Below, piece after piece: positions 52,200 through 62,537 of a stretch of DNA of 64,000 nucleotides. The translations under genes were made by a program, and so were the position numbers. Within the stretch, counting starts at the first letter, position 1; each line of letters opens with the position of its first letter. The notes beneath the pieces are model-generated. The model was not told the origin of the DNA. It made no database searches and saw only the letters and a program-made list of their open reading frames with translations. Source of the DNA: Pseudomonas sp. Root562 (GTDB taxonomy: Bacteria > Pseudomonadota > Gammaproteobacteria > Pseudomonadales > Pseudomonadaceae); NCBI RefSeq assembly GCF_001427125.1, contig NZ_LMGK01000005.1:63487-127486 (forward strand), read 5' to 3'.

Positions 52200-52280
52200 G
52201 CAAAGATCGCAGCCTTCGGCAGCGACTACAGGGTGTACATCAGGCCCTTATGGGAGCTGCCGAAGGCTGCGATGTTTTGA
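52200..52280. repeat. Long inverted repeat
   Basis: GATCGCAGCCTTCGGCAGC and GCTGCCGAAGGCTGCGAT are nearly perfect inverses enclosing about 32 bases. This is another REP-like family found in P. fluorescens gaps. Confidence 0.8.
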
Positions 52281-52291
52281 TCTGGCTTGGA

Positions 52292-52765
52292 TCAATCGAA
52301 CTGCGCACGCATCCAGGCGTGATATTCGGCAACACCAGGCTCGCCTTCGCGCGGCGCCCATACGGCAAGTTCACCTTCACCGACCGGGCGGTAAGGCCCT
52401 GCCTTGCATTCGAACATCAGGCTATCGTCTTCAAGCACCACCAGGCCGTGGAATACGCCTGTCGGCAGATCCACGCCAACACAGTCGCCACCGGCCTGAA
52501 GCACGGTCTTGCTGAGCACCGTACCGTTCTCGTCAAAGATCAACACACCCAGGCGTCCTTTGAGGACAAGCAGGGTTTCAGCCTTGTTGTCACCCAGATG
52601 CCGGTGAGGCGGAATGTACGTGGATGGCTGCAGCGCCACCGCCATGCGATGGCAAGCGTCTTCCATCTGATGGAAGTTGTAATGCTGGCGTCCACGAGGA
52701 TTGGCCGCGGCTTTCCCGGCCAGTTCCGCGAACAACGTCTGATCGAGAAAGCGAGGCGTATCCAT
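52292..52765 (-). CDS. WbuC-family cupin metalloprotein
   Basis: A 157-residue cupin. The metal-binding pattern is seen as PPHRHLGDNKAETLLVLKG and later VFHGLVVLED. WbuC-type cupins occur near nucleotide or surface polysaccharide genes; the reaction is unknown. It is 3 bases after the hpt stop, so it is co-transcribed with hpt. Confidence 0.83.
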   Translation of the reverse strand: MDTPRFLDQTLFAELAGKAAANPRGRQHYNFHQMEDACHRMAVALQPSTYIPPHRHLGDNKAETLLVLKGRLGVLIFDENGTVLSKTVLQAGGDCVGVDLPTGVFHGLVVLEDDSLMFECKAGPYRPVGEGELAVWAPREGEPGVAEYHAWMRAQFD

Positions 52766-52768
52766 GTC

Positions 52769-53326
52769 TTACATTCCTTTAACGGCAAAAATCCCGTTGG
52801 CGTTGCGCCAGTAGCCCTTGTAGTCCATGCCGTAGCCGAAGATGTAACGGTCGATGCACGGCAGACCGACGAAATCGGCTTTCAGGTCCGGGCGAGCCTT
52901 GCGGTCGTGATCCTTGTCGATCAGCACGGCGGTGTGCACTTTGCGGGCACCGGCGTGTTTGCAGAAGTCGATGATCGCACCCAGGGTGTGACCTTCGTCG
53001 AGAATGTCGTCGATGATCAAAACGTCACGGTCGATGAACGACACTTCCGGCTTGGCCTTCCAGAACAGCTCGCCGCCGCTGGTTTCGTTGCGATAACGGG
53101 TGGCGTGCAGGTAGGACGCCTCCAGCGGGAATTGTAGATGGGTCAGCAGTTTGCCGGCAAAAATCAGCCCGCCGTTCATCACGCAGAACACCACCGGGTT
53201 GCTGTCCGCCAGTTCTTCATTGATGTGTGCACCCACGCGGGCGATGGCCGCCTCGACTTCAGCTTCGGTGTACAGGCAGTCAGCCTCTCGCATGATTTGA
53301 CGGATATGCTCGAGATCAGCGGACAT
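52769..53326 (-). CDS. hpt: Hypoxanthine-guanine phosphoribosyltransferase
   Basis: A 185-residue purine salvage enzyme making IMP or GMP from hypoxanthine or guanine and PRPP. The PRPP motif VLIIDDILDEGHT is at 102-114, and NGGLIFAGKL (51-60) and YGMDYKGYWRN near the C-terminus match Pseudomonas hypoxanthine-guanine enzymes. It is divergent from upp, forming a purine/pyrimidine salvage pair. Confidence 0.93.
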   Translation of the reverse strand: MSADLEHIRQIMREADCLYTEAEVEAAIARVGAHINEELADSNPVVFCVMNGGLIFAGKLLTHLQFPLEASYLHATRYRNETSGGELFWKAKPEVSFIDRDVLIIDDILDEGHTLGAIIDFCKHAGARKVHTAVLIDKDHDRKARPDLKADFVGLPCIDRYIFGYGMDYKGYWRNANGIFAVKGM

Positions 53327-53499
53327 GGCGCTCTCCAGGGGATTGAGGGGGGTGGCGGTTCAGGAAAAGCGGGCAAAGGTACGCATCAAGCGAGGCCAGA
53401 TCAAGCGTTTGTGGACTAACGTACTCTATGTCTATAGGACAACACCCTCGGATAGATTAATCTAGGCCGGTTTTTTTGCCCGCCGCCGGAGCCTTTCCC

Positions 53500-54138
53500 A
53501 TGCCCATCCTCGAGATCCGCCACCCGCTGATCCGTCATAAACTTGGCCTGATGCGCCGCGCAGACATCAGCACCAAGAATTTCCGTGAGCTCGCTCAGGA
53601 AGTCGGTGCCCTGCTGACCTATGAAGCCACCAAAGACCTGCCGCTCGAAACCTACGATATCGAAGGTTGGTGCGGCACGGTGTCGGTCGAGAAAATCGCC
53701 GGCAAGAAAATTACTGTAGTACCGATTCTGCGTGCCGGTATCGGCATGCTCGAAGGTGTGTTGAGCCTGATCCCGGGCGCCAAAGTCAGCGCCGTGGGTG
53801 TGGCCCGCAATGAGGAAACCCTCGAAGCCCACACCTACCTGGAAAAACTGGTACCGGAAATCGACGAACGCCTGGCCATGATCATCGACCCGATGCTCGC
53901 CACCGGCGGCTCGATGGTCGCGACCATCGACTTGCTGAAAAAGGCCGGTTGCAGGGACATCCGCGCCATGGTGCTGGTTGCCGCGCCCGAAGGCATTGCG
54001 GTGGTCGAGAAAGCTCACCCGGACGTGACCATCTACACCGCGTCCATTGATCAAAAACTCAACGAACACGGTTACATCATCCCGGGCCTGGGCGATGCTG
54101 GCGACAAGATCTTCGGCACCAAGCAGAAGGACGCGTGA
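53500..54138 (+). CDS. upp: Uracil phosphoribosyltransferase
   Basis: A 212-residue enzyme making UMP from uracil and PRPP. The PRPP loop is [13 protein letters not shown] (127-139), and [14 protein letters not shown] forms the C-terminal uracil-binding end. The start at 53500 follows CGGAG. Its stop is 2 bases before the uraA ATG, so the two are coupled. Confidence 0.96.
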   Translation: MPILEIRHPLIRHKLGLMRRADISTKNFRELAQEVGALLTYEATKDLPLETYDIEGWCGTVSVEKIAGKKITVVPILRAGIGMLEGVLSLIPGAKVSAVGVARNEETLEAHTYLEKLVPEIDERLAMIIDPMLATGGSMVATIDLLKKAGCRDIRAMVLVAAPEGIAVVEKAHPDVTIYTASIDQKLNEHGYIIPGLGDAGDKIFGTKQKDA

Positions 54139-54140
54139 GC

Positions 54141-55415
54141 ATGCAGCAAGAGTTCAACGATCCGCTCTGGCGCACGGTGCTGTCCGGCGCACAGATGCTG
54201 TTCGTGGCCTTCGGCGCCCTGGTGTTGATGCCGCTGATTACCGGCCTTGACCCGAACGTGGCGCTGTTTACCGCCGGCCTGGGAACCATCCTGTTTCAGG
54301 TGGTCACCGGACGTCAGGTGCCGGTGTTCCTGGCGTCGAGTTTTGCTTTCATCACCCCGATCATTCTCGCCAAGGGTCAATTCGGCCTCGCGGCGACCAT
54401 GGGCGGTGTGATGGCGGCTGGCTTCGTCTACACCTTCCTCGGCCTGGCCGTGAAGATCAAAGGCACCGGTTTCATCGACCGCCTGTTGCCACCGGTGGTG
54501 ATCGGCCCGGTCATCATCTCCATCGGCCTGGCCATGGCGCCGATTGCCGCCAACATGGCGATGGGCAAGGCGGGAGACGGCAGCGAGCTGATTCACTATC
54601 AGACCGCAATGCTGATCTCGATGCCGGCGCTGCTGACCACCCTGATCGTCGCCGTGTTCGGCAAAGGCATTTTCCGCCTGGTGCCGATCATTTCCGGCGT
54701 GCTGGTGGGTTTTGCCATGTCATTCTATTTCGGTGTGGTCGACACGGCGAAGATTGCCGCGGCGCCATGGTTCGCCATCCCGGCCTTCACCGCGCCGGAA
54801 TTCAACTGGCAGGCGATCCTGTTCATCGTTCCGGTGGCCCTGGCCCCGGCTATCGAACACATCGGCGGTGTGATTGCCGTGGGTAGCGTGACCGGCCGCG
54901 ATTACCTGAAGAAACCCGGTCTGCACCGCACGCTGCTCGGTGACGGCATTGCCACCACCGCGGCCGGCCTGTTCGGCGGCCCACCCAACACCACCTACGC
55001 CGAAGTCACCGGCGCGGTGATGCTGACCAAGAACTACAACCCGAAAATCATGACCTGGGCGGCGATATTCGCCATCAGCCTGGCATTCATCGGCAAATTC
55101 GGCGCACTGCTGCAAAGCATTCCGGTGCCGGTGATGGGCGGCATTCTGTGCCTGTTGTTCGGTTCGATTGCAGCGGTAGGCATGAACACGCTGATACGCC
55201 ACAAGATCGATCTGGGCGAGGCGCGCAATCTGGTGATTGTGTCGGTGACCCTGGTGTTCGGGATCGGCGGTGTGCTGGTGGGTACCGGCACCGGCCCGGA
55301 TGATTTCGGCCTCAAAGGCATTGCGCTGTGCGCGGTGGTGGCGATTGCGCTGAACCTGATCCTGCCGGGCAATGACAGCTGGAAGCACAAGAAGGCGAAT
55401 GAGCCGCTGGTGTAA
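54141..55415 (+). CDS. uraA: Uracil-xanthine permease
   Basis: A 424-residue NCS2-family transporter with about 14 membrane segments. The GGxxNTTYAEVTGA segment (near residue 280) and the GLAMAPIAANMA region match UraA-type uracil:H+ symporters. It imports the substrate of Upp. ATG at 54141 lies 9 bases after AAGGA; a GTG at 54135 overlaps the upp stop and is an alternative. Confidence 0.94.
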   Translation: MQQEFNDPLWRTVLSGAQMLFVAFGALVLMPLITGLDPNVALFTAGLGTILFQVVTGRQVPVFLASSFAFITPIILAKGQFGLAATMGGVMAAGFVYTFLGLAVKIKGTGFIDRLLPPVVIGPVIISIGLAMAPIAANMAMGKAGDGSELIHYQTAMLISMPALLTTLIVAVFGKGIFRLVPIISGVLVGFAMSFYFGVVDTAKIAAAPWFAIPAFTAPEFNWQAILFIVPVALAPAIEHIGGVIAVGSVTGRDYLKKPGLHRTLLGDGIATTAAGLFGGPPNTTYAEVTGAVMLTKNYNPKIMTWAAIFAISLAFIGKFGALLQSIPVPVMGGILCLLFGSIAAVGMNTLIRHKIDLGEARNLVIVSVTLVFGIGGVLVGTGTGPDDFGLKGIALCAVVAIALNLILPGNDSWKHKKANEPLV

Positions 55416-55424
55416 CAGGCGATC

Positions 55425-55556
55425 CCTGTGGCGAGGGAGCTTGCTCCCGCTTGACCGGTCTGGCGTACCAGTGCGCAGCAGCCACAAAATCTTCATTTAT
55501 TGCAAGATTTTGGGGCCGCTTCGCGACCCAGCGGGAGCAAGCTCCCTCGCCACAGG
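55425..55556. repeat. Long inverted REP element
   Basis: CCTGTGGCGAGGGAGCTTGC and its inverse ending CTCCCTCGCCACAGG enclose about 100 bases, in which AAAATCTTCATTTATTGCAA / TTGCAAGATTTT make a second AT-rich stem. It lies between convergent uraA and hemH. Confidence 0.83.
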
Positions 55557-55564
55557 TTGGGTTC

Positions 55565-56590
55565 CTAGAGAGCCAAAGGCGCTCTTTCGCATAACTTGGT
55601 CAATGCCTGTGCCCAACGCGGGTCATCATTGAGACACGGCACCAACACCAATTCCTCGCCCCCCGCTTCGCGGAACTGCTCTTTACCGCGATCACCAATC
55701 TCCTCCAGCGTCTCGATGCAATCGGCAACGAACGCCGGGCACATGACCAATAGTTTCTTCACACCCGACTTGGCCAACTCATCAAGACGCGCTTCGGTGT
55801 AGGGCTCAATCCATTTGGCACGCCCCAGACGCGACTGGAACGACACCGACCATTTGCCGTCCGCAAGCCCCATGCGCTTGGCAAACTCCGCTGCGCTACG
55901 CAGGCATTGGGCGCGGTAACAGGTCGCCAGGGTCGCTGGCGAAGCGTTCTTGCAGCAGTCTTCATTCTTGAAGCAATGCTGGCCGGTCGGATCAAGCTTG
56001 GTCAGATGCCTCTCAGGCAAGCCGTGAAAGCTCAGCAACAGGTGGTCGTAATCCTGTTGCAGGTACGGTCCGGCCGTGGCCACCAGAGCATCAAGGTATT
56101 CCGGTTGATCGTAGAACGGCTGGAGTATCGACAGTTGCACATTGAGATTTTTCTCGCGCAATACACGCCGGACCTCTTCGATCACTGTTGTGGTGGTGCT
56201 GTCGGCAAATTGTGGATAGAGCGGCGCCACGGTTATCCGCTTATGCCCTTGGGCGATCAGTCGTGTAAGCGCCGACTCGATGGACGGTAGGCCATATCGC
56301 ATGGCCAACTCAACCGGGCCGTGATGCCAGTGCGCAGTCATCGCCTGCTGCAAGCGACGACTGAGCACCACCAGCGGCGAGCCTTCGTCCCACCAGATCG
56401 AAGCATACGCGTGGGCCGACTGCTCGGGACGCTTGATCAGGATCAGTGACACCAGCAGACGCCGCACCGGCCAAGGCAGGTCGATCACGTAGGGGTCCAT
56501 CAGAAACTGATTGAGGTAACGGCGCACGTCCGCCACCGAAGTGGAGGCCGGTGAGCCCAGGTTGACCAGAAGCAACGCGTGATCGGTCAT
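55565..56590 (-). CDS. hemH: Ferrochelatase
   Basis: A 341-residue enzyme inserting Fe2+ into protoporphyrin IX, the last step of haem synthesis. The active-site His189 is in [11 protein letters not shown] and the Glu in CIETLEEI. A Cys-rich stretch ([20 protein letters not shown]) is at about 207-227. The start at 56590 follows AGGA by 7 bases. It ends the TIGR01777-hemH transcript. Confidence 0.96.
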   Translation of the reverse strand: MTDHALLLVNLGSPASTSVADVRRYLNQFLMDPYVIDLPWPVRRLLVSLILIKRPEQSAHAYASIWWDEGSPLVVLSRRLQQAMTAHWHHGPVELAMRYGLPSIESALTRLIAQGHKRITVAPLYPQFADSTTTTVIEEVRRVLREKNLNVQLSILQPFYDQPEYLDALVATAGPYLQQDYDHLLLSFHGLPERHLTKLDPTGQHCFKNEDCCKNASPATLATCYRAQCLRSAAEFAKRMGLADGKWSVSFQSRLGRAKWIEPYTEARLDELAKSGVKKLLVMCPAFVADCIETLEEIGDRGKEQFREAGGEELVLVPCLNDDPRWAQALTKLCERAPLAL

Positions 56591-56603
56591 GCAACGTCCT
56601 ATT

Positions 56604-57506
56604 TCAGAGGCGGCTGGAAAGATCGTCCAGGGCCGCGCGCAAATCAGTGAACTGGAAGGTAAATCCTGCTTCGAGCAAACGCGCCGGCGTGGCCCGTTGA
56701 CCACCCAGCAACAACAATGACATCTCGCCCAGGCCAACCTTCAACGCCAGCGCCGGCATCGGCATGAACGCCGGGCGATGCAACACGCTGCCCAGGGTTT
56801 TGGCAAACTCGCGATTACGCACCGGCTTCGGTGCGCAGGCATTATATGGACCGCTGGCTTCATTGCGATGCAGAAGAAAATCAATCAGGGCGATTTGATC
56901 GTTGATATGAATCCACGGCATCCACTGCCGACCGTTGCCGATCGGCCCGCCCAGCCCGAATTTGAACGGCAGCAGCAGGCGCGACAAAAAGCCGCCATCG
57001 GCAGACAACACCAGACCGGTGCGAATGAGGATCACCCGAATCCCCAAGGCCTCCGCACGCTGCGCGGTTTCTTCCCAGGCGATGCACAACTGGCTGGCGA
57101 AGTCGTCGATCACCGGCGGTGATTCTTCGGTCAACTCCCGCTCGCCGCCATCACCGTACCAACCCACGGCAGAGCCGGAGATCAGTACCCGGGGTTTCTG
57201 CTCGCGCTTTTCCAGCCAGGCCAGCAGGGTTTCGGTCAAGGTAATCCGGCTGCTCCATAACAGCGCTTTGCGTTTGGACGTCCATGGTCGATCGGCAATC
57301 GGCGCACCCGCCAGGTTGATAATGGCGTCAATCGGTTCTTGACCGAGGTCTTCCAACAGTGCGACACCACGCACTGCAGCGCCGCAAATTTTCGCAACTT
57401 TATCGGGCGTACGACTCAAGACCGTCAGGCGATGCCCCTGACTCAACCAGTGTCGACAAAGCTGACGTCCTATCAAACCAGTACCGCCGGTCAGCAATAT
57501 GTGCAT
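56604..57506 (-). CDS. TIGR01777-family NAD-binding epimerase (YfcH-like)
   Basis: A 300-residue extended short-chain dehydrogenase. The NAD motif [11 protein letters not shown] is at residues 7-17; the [13 protein letters not shown] segment carries the active-site region (SAVGxYG with Tyr and Gly). The substrate is unknown. It is 13 bases before hemH and is divergent from the FAD gene, as in other pseudomonads. Confidence 0.9.
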   Translation of the reverse strand: MHILLTGGTGLIGRQLCRHWLSQGHRLTVLSRTPDKVAKICGAAVRGVALLEDLGQEPIDAIINLAGAPIADRPWTSKRKALLWSSRITLTETLLAWLEKREQKPRVLISGSAVGWYGDGGERELTEESPPVIDDFASQLCIAWEETAQRAEALGIRVILIRTGLVLSADGGFLSRLLLPFKFGLGGPIGNGRQWMPWIHINDQIALIDFLLHRNEASGPYNACAPKPVRNREFAKTLGSVLHRPAFMPMPALALKVGLGEMSLLLLGGQRATPARLLEAGFTFQFTDLRAALDDLSSRL

Positions 57507-57628
57507 GACTTCTTCCTCGCGTGGCGTTTTACCTTGATCACTAGTCTATTTTTATAAGCAAGGGAACTTTGATATCGGGCAGGCTCTGTGTTTAACAATA
57601 GGCCAAGCTGTCAGAACGATAACGCTAA

Positions 57629-58902
<1,274 letters not shown>

Positions 58903-58935
58903 GAACCTCTGCAACAAGCGAGCATCGAGAAAAAC

Positions 58936-58960
58936 TTATACAAAAAATTTGACTTGCACA
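58936..58960 (+). promoter_or_regulatory. Proposed MerR/LitR-type operator, copy B
   Basis: TTATAC-N12-TTGCACA, upstream of the YbgA-type gene. Its 3' half overlaps the -35 box of the promoter at 58949-58976, so a bound protein could control start of transcription there. Confidence 0.55.
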
Positions 58961-58976
58961 CCTTTGAATCTATGAT
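58949..58976 (+). promoter_or_regulatory. Sigma-70-type promoter of the YbgA-merR-phr transcript
   Basis: TTGACT (58949-58954), 16-base spacer and TATGAT (58971-58976), 57 bases before the YbgA-type start. Boxes are near consensus; not scored. Confidence 0.6.
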
Positions 58977-58986
58977 GAACCCAAGT

Positions 58987-59011
58987 TGTACAGAATTTTT
59001 CATCTGTATAG
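58987..59011 (-). promoter_or_regulatory. Proposed MerR/LitR-type operator, copy C
   Basis: Minus strand reads CTATAC-N12-CTGTACA, that is copy A/B with one changed base in each block, same 12-base spacing, opposite orientation. It lies between the promoter and the YbgA-type start. Confidence 0.5.
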
Positions 59012-59033
59012 GTTTTGATTCCGAGGTATTCCG

Positions 59034-59993
59034 ATGCCCCTGCCCCCCAACAAACCGAAAATCGCCATCAGTGCCTGCCTGATGGGCGCCGAGGTGCGCT
59101 ACAACGGCGGGCACAAGGAGTCGCGGCTGTGCAGCCGCACCCTCACCGATTACTTCGATTTCGTATCGGTGTGCCCGGAAGTTGCCATCGGCCTGGGCAT
59201 TCCACGCGAGCCCATTCGGTTGGTGGGTGATCCGCTCCAGCCGCAGGCCGTTGGCACGGTCGATCGTGAGATCAACGTCACCCGGCCGCTGGCCGAGTAC
59301 GGACGGAAAATGGCGGCGGAACTCGGCGACATTTGCGGCTACATTTTCATGCAAAAATCCCCGTCTTGCGGCCTGGAACGCGTAAAGGTCTATCACGCCA
59401 ACGGTGCGCCGGTGGACGGCGGCGGCCAGGGGATTTATGCCCGGGCTTTTTGCGCGCAGCACCCGGACTTGCCAGTGGAAGAAGACGGGCGGCTCAACGA
59501 CCCGGTATTGCGAGAGAATTTCCTTACCCGCGTATTTGCCTACAGCGCCTGGCAGCATTTACTCAAAGAAGGCCTGAGTCGCCGTGGCCTGACGGACTTT
59601 CATTCGCGCTACAAGTACCTGCTGATGGCTCACAACCCGGTGCAGTACAAAGCCTTGGGCAATCTGCTGGGCAACATGGGCAAGACCGATCCAGAAACAC
59701 TCGGCCCGCAATATTTCAGCGAATTGATGGCTGCACTGAAAAAGTGTGCAACCCGCCGCACCCACACCAACGTGCTGCAACACCTCAGTGGCTACCTGAA
59801 AAAAACCCTCAGCGCCGACGACAAACAGGAAGTGCAACACGTGATCGGCCAATACCGCCACGGCATCGTGCCTCTGGTGGTGCCGCTGACATTGCTCAAG
59901 CATCACTTTCGGCAACACCCCGACCCGTACATCGCGCAGCAGGTCTACCTGCAACCGCACCCGGAAAATCTCAGCCTGCGAAACGCAATCTGA
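59034..59993 (+). CDS. YbgA-family protein (DUF523 plus DUF1722)
   Basis: A 319-residue two-domain protein. The N-terminal DUF523 (about 8-155) has conserved Cys in ISACLMG, VCPEV and KSPSCGL, suggestive of metal or Fe-S binding; the C-terminal DUF1722 (about 185-305) is helical. Function is unknown, but the pair occurs with photolyase genes and has been linked to tRNA modification chemistry in recent work on DUF523/TudS; that link is from memory. It overlaps the merR start by one base. Confidence 0.88.
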   Translation: MPLPPNKPKIAISACLMGAEVRYNGGHKESRLCSRTLTDYFDFVSVCPEVAIGLGIPREPIRLVGDPLQPQAVGTVDREINVTRPLAEYGRKMAAELGDICGYIFMQKSPSCGLERVKVYHANGAPVDGGGQGIYARAFCAQHPDLPVEEDGRLNDPVLRENFLTRVFAYSAWQHLLKEGLSRRGLTDFHSRYKYLLMAHNPVQYKALGNLLGNMGKTDPETLGPQYFSELMAALKKCATRRTHTNVLQHLSGYLKKTLSADDKQEVQHVIGQYRHGIVPLVVPLTLLKHHFRQHPDPYIAQQVYLQPHPENLSLRNAI

Positions 59994-60934
59994 TGAAAGA
60001 CCTAGCTGACAGCAGCGCCAGCGAGGACTTGGGCGACGACTTCAAAAAGGCCCTGGATGAAGGCTGGTTGCCGATCCGCGAGGTAGCCCGGCAGACCGGC
60101 GTCAACGCCGTGACGCTACGCGCCTGGGAACGGCGCTACGGCCTGATCGTTCCGCAACGTACGCCCAAGGGGCATCGTCTGTTTTCCAGCGAACACATAC
60201 AGCGCATCCACACGATCCTCACCTGGCTCAACCGTGGTGTTGCCGTCAGCCAGGTCAAACAACTGCTCGATACCCCACAGACTTTCAGCCAACCGGTGGA
60301 GAACGACTGGCAAAGGCTGCGTCATAGCTTGCTGGTGGCGGTCACGAAACTGACCGAACGCCCTCTGGACGACACCGTCAATCAGGCCATGGCGCTCTAT
60401 CCACCGCGAACACTGTGTGAGCAATTGTTGTTGCCGCTGCTGGCGGAGCTGGAGCAACGCTGGCAAGGCCAGTTCGGCGCACAGATGGAACGGGTATTTT
60501 TTTATTCCTGGCTGCGCAGCAAATTCGGGGCGCGCATCTACCACAACAATCGTCAGTTGCACGCACCGCCATTGCTGTTGATCAACCACTCGGACCTGCC
60601 ACTGGAACCTCACCTGTGGCTCACCGCCTGGCTGATCAGCAGCGCCGATTGCCCGGTGGAAGTGTTCGACTGGCCGCTGCCTGTTGGCGAACTGGCCGTC
60701 GCAGCGGATTATCTGCAAGCTCGCGGCGTACTGCTTTTTTCCAGCAAAGCCATAAACATTTCGCAATTGCCGAAACTTTTGAACAACGTCAGCTGCCCAA
60801 AATTGATCGTTGGACCAACGGTGTGCATTCACCACGCCGAGTTGTCCGCTAAAGCTTCAGAAATTGCCGATTTACACCTGGCCGAAGATCCATTGTTGGC
60901 ACATCAGGTGCTGGTTCAGCGTGGGCTCATTTAG
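59993..60934 (+). CDS. MerR-family regulator, class II LitR-like (no B12 histidine motif)
   Basis: A 313-residue regulator: MerR winged helix at about 27-95 (PIREVARQTGVNAVTLRAWE) and a C-terminal part with the layout of the cobalamin-binding domains of CarH/LitR. No D/E-x-H-x-x-G motif can be found, so B12 binding is unlikely; this fits class II LitR of P. putida, which works without AdoB12 and controls phrB and neighbours. It is coupled to the YbgA-type gene (TGATG) and followed by phrB. Confidence 0.83.
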   Translation: MKDLADSSASEDLGDDFKKALDEGWLPIREVARQTGVNAVTLRAWERRYGLIVPQRTPKGHRLFSSEHIQRIHTILTWLNRGVAVSQVKQLLDTPQTFSQPVENDWQRLRHSLLVAVTKLTERPLDDTVNQAMALYPPRTLCEQLLLPLLAELEQRWQGQFGAQMERVFFYSWLRSKFGARIYHNNRQLHAPPLLLINHSDLPLEPHLWLTAWLISSADCPVEVFDWPLPVGELAVAADYLQARGVLLFSSKAINISQLPKLLNNVSCPKLIVGPTVCIHHAELSAKASEIADLHLAEDPLLAHQVLVQRGLI

Positions 60935-60967
60935 TAGCGTTTTTATAAGGTTTGGTACGGACATCAC

Positions 60968-62413
60968 ATGCAATTGATCTGGCTGCGCAGCGACTTGCGC
61001 TCACATGACAACACCGCCCTCTCGGCTGCCGCTGCGGTTGGCCCGTGCGTGGCGGTGTACCTGCTCAGCCCGGAGCAATGGCTGGAACACGACGATGCGC
61101 CGTGCAAAGTGGATTTCTGGTTACGCAATCTCGATCAGCTGAGCCAGGTGCTGAGCCAATTGAACATTCCGCTGCTGATTCGCGAGGCTGCGCGCTGGGA
61201 TGACGCACCGAAGGTACTGCTCGATGTTTGCCGGCAACTGCGCATCGAAGCTGTACATGTAAACGAGGAATACGGCATTCACGAAACCCGCCGGGACGCT
61301 GCCGTTGCGAAAACACTGGCAGGCCAAGGCATCGAATTCCACAGTTACCTTGATCAATTGCTGTTCAAGCCGGGCAGTATCCTGACCAGAACCGGCACGT
61401 ACTTTCAGGTTTTCAGTCAATTCCGCAAGGTCTGCTACGAACGCCTGCACCATGCGCTGCCGCGATTGGTCAGTACACCAATGGCCCAGGCGCCGCTTGG
61501 GATTCTCAGCGATCCGGTCCCCACCCGTGTCGAAGGATTCGAGACACCTGCCGCCAGCCTTCAAGCGCTGTGGCCCGCCGGAGAAACCGAAGCCCGCCAG
61601 CGGCTCGATACTTTCGCCGACATACAGATCGACTATTACCAGAGCGAGCGCGATTTCCCGGCCAAGCCCGGCACCAGCCAACTTTCGGCGTACCTCGCCG
61701 CCGGGGTGATTTCACCACGTCAATGCCTGCATGCCGCACTGCAAAGCAATCAGGGCGAGTTCGAAAGTGGCAAAGTCGGAGCAGTCACTTGGATCAATGA
61801 ACTGCTATGGCGCGAGTTCTATAAGCACATTTTGGTGGGCTACCCGAGGGTTTCCCGTCATCGTGCCTTCCGCCCGGAAACCGAAGCCCTGGCCTGGCGC
61901 CACGCCCCCGAAGAGCTCGCAGCCTGGCAGGAGGGCCGTACTGGACTGCCGATCATTGATGCCGCCATGCGCCAGCTGCTGGAAACCGGTTGGATGCACA
62001 ACCGTCTGCGCATGATCGTGGCGATGTTCCTGACCAAGAATCTGCTGATCGACTGGCGCGAGGGCGAGCGTTTTTTCATGCGCCACCTGATCGACGGCGA
62101 CCTCGCCGCCAACAATGGCGGCTGGCAGTGGAGCTCGTCCACCGGCACTGATTCAGCGCCTTACTTTCGGATCTTCAATCCGTTGAGCCAGTCGGAAAAG
62201 TTCGACGCAGAAGGTGTATTCATCAAGCACTGGCTGCCGGAACTGTCGGGGCTGAACAAAAAAGAGCTGCACAACCCCGCTCACCTCGGTGGGTTGTTCG
62301 GCGTGGCCAACTATCCATCGCCGATTGTCGATCTGAGCGCATCGCGCGCGCGCGCCCTGGCTGCATTCAAAAACCTGCCGACACGGCAAAATGCCGGAGG
62401 CTTGCATGATTAG
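60968..62413 (+). CDS. phrB: Deoxyribodipyrimidine photolyase
   Basis: A 481-residue class I CPD photolyase repairing UV dimers with blue light. The N-terminal antenna domain (LIWLRSDLRSHDN) and the FAD domain with WINELLWREFYKHIL, GWMHNRLRMI and NNGGWQWSSSTGTDSAP are typical. It is preceded by the LitR-like gene and probably light-induced. Its end overlaps a small ORF at 62406. Confidence 0.95.
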   Translation: MQLIWLRSDLRSHDNTALSAAAAVGPCVAVYLLSPEQWLEHDDAPCKVDFWLRNLDQLSQVLSQLNIPLLIREAARWDDAPKVLLDVCRQLRIEAVHVNEEYGIHETRRDAAVAKTLAGQGIEFHSYLDQLLFKPGSILTRTGTYFQVFSQFRKVCYERLHHALPRLVSTPMAQAPLGILSDPVPTRVEGFETPAASLQALWPAGETEARQRLDTFADIQIDYYQSERDFPAKPGTSQLSAYLAAGVISPRQCLHAALQSNQGEFESGKVGAVTWINELLWREFYKHILVGYPRVSRHRAFRPETEALAWRHAPEELAAWQEGRTGLPIIDAAMRQLLETGWMHNRLRMIVAMFLTKNLLIDWREGERFFMRHLIDGDLAANNGGWQWSSSTGTDSAPYFRIFNPLSQSEKFDAEGVFIKHWLPELSGLNKKELHNPAHLGGLFGVANYPSPIVDLSASRARALAAFKNLPTRQNAGGLHD

Positions 62414-62537
62414 CTTCCTGCAACAGCACGACAACATCTTTTGCCACCAACATCACTTCGATGCCGGTGCTGCTCTCCAAAAACACAACCCCCTGTCGGG
62501 CCAGTTGATTACCAGGCTGAAAAGGAGAAAGGGATGA
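62406..62537 (+). CDS. Possible small protein between phrB and the SDR gene
   Basis: A 43-codon ORF, beginning MISFLQQHDNIFCHQHH and ending RLKRRKG. It is rich in His and Gln at the start and basic at the end. It overlaps the phrB end by 8 bases and the next ATG by 4 (ATGA), which looks like translational coupling on both sides. No clear ribosome site and no known family; it may be chance. Confidence 0.3.
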   Translation: MISFLQQHDNIFCHQHHFDAGAALQKHNPLSGQLITRLKRRKG

